Shown here piece by piece: positions 63,830-64,000 of a stretch of DNA of 64,000 nt (the stretch's first letter is position 1; the number at the start of each line of letters is the position of its first letter). The DNA lies in contig WOAB01000040.1 in assembly GCA_027886185.1 (NCBI GenBank), positions 5,952,001-6,016,000 of the forward strand, read 5' to 3'. The position numbers and the translations under genes were made by a program. The notes under the pieces were generated by a model that worked only from the letters and a program-made list of their open reading frames with translations, was not told where the DNA came from and searched no databases. This stretch comes from Rheum nobile. Its lineage: Eukaryota; Streptophyta; Magnoliopsida; Caryophyllales; Polygonaceae.

Positions 63830-64000
63830 TTTTTTGAGAGAGGGAGAGCACCGAGAAGACGAGAGACAGAGAGGAGAGAAGATGCTTGAGGAAGACGATA
63901 GAATAGTGAATAGGAAACTTACCCGGAAGTCTCAATATATAGCCCTCACAAAATCTTCAAAAATTTCCAAAGATAACTCCAAATCTGATCTGTTTCCAAG
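63830..64000 (-). other. Leader upstream of the env-like ORF
   Basis: Minus-strand pyrimidine-rich leader next to the ATG and an AT-rich upstream part ('agggctatatattgaga', 'ccaaagataactcc') matching 3560-3715 of the left copy. The element continues beyond the window. Confidence 0.55.

Overview
This window is nuclear DNA from a flowering plant, probably a eudicot. It contains plant LTR retrotransposons of several lineages, a Cassandra element with 5S rRNA sequence in its LTRs, a plant-type mariner with Stowaway ends, hAT, CACTA and Mutator-like elements, a Helitron helicase remnant and LINEs with an RNase H domain. The background between them is AT-rich and noncoding. I found no intact host gene. 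The only host-derived coding traces are broken: a histone H3 pseudogene, a probable RGG/HABP4 mRNA-binding gene fragment, and a possible captured 5' exon in a Mutator-like element.

Layout. 1-6.7 kb: a Gypsy LTR fragment abutting the 3' half of a Sirevirus-like Copia (broken RT/RNase H, env-like ORF, LTR). 7-10.3 kb: a gene fragment and two LINE remnants in opposite orientations. 10.4-20.9 kb: a foldback repeat, three Mutator-like elements rich in ATGAAC/GTTCAT (one carrying a nested hAT MITE), a Helitron helicase fragment, an LTR-like block with CG-rich palindromes, and AT-rich desert. 21.4-37.4 kb: one mariner with TA target duplication. It was split by an 11 kb chromodomain Gypsy (duplication TTGGA), whose 3' LTR was in turn interrupted by a SINE plus a near-perfect palindrome. 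37.4-44.3 kb: direct repeats, a LINE remnant, foldbacks, and a candidate long-TIR element holding degenerate telomere-like repeats and a 25-G run. 44.3-48.9 kb: a complete hAT element (duplication CTCCTCCC) with a nearly intact BED-finger transposase. 48.9-50.2 kb: H3 pseudogene. 50.2-57.6 kb: a Copia (duplication TTCTC) interrupted by a second copy of the same family in opposite orientation (duplication AATGG). Both copies lack RT/RNase H at the same junction, and the inner copy keeps an open 890-codon Gag-protease-integrase frame. 58-60.2 kb: Cassandra, a CACTA-like element and an LTR. 60.9-64 kb: a second Sirevirus-like element, inverted relative to the one at the left edge.

The two most unusual signals are these. 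First, an RT-less Copia lineage appears to have kept transposing. Second, arrays of short GC-rich inverted repeats lie about 60-105 bp upstream of the likely TATA box in three otherwise different LTR families, and their copy number differs between the two LTRs of a single Gypsy insertion. Target-site duplications were read directly from the sequence, and they give the nesting order: mariner, then Gypsy, then SINE/palindrome; outer Copia, then inner Copia; Mutator-like, then hAT MITE. Family assignments come from motif recognition, not database searches.
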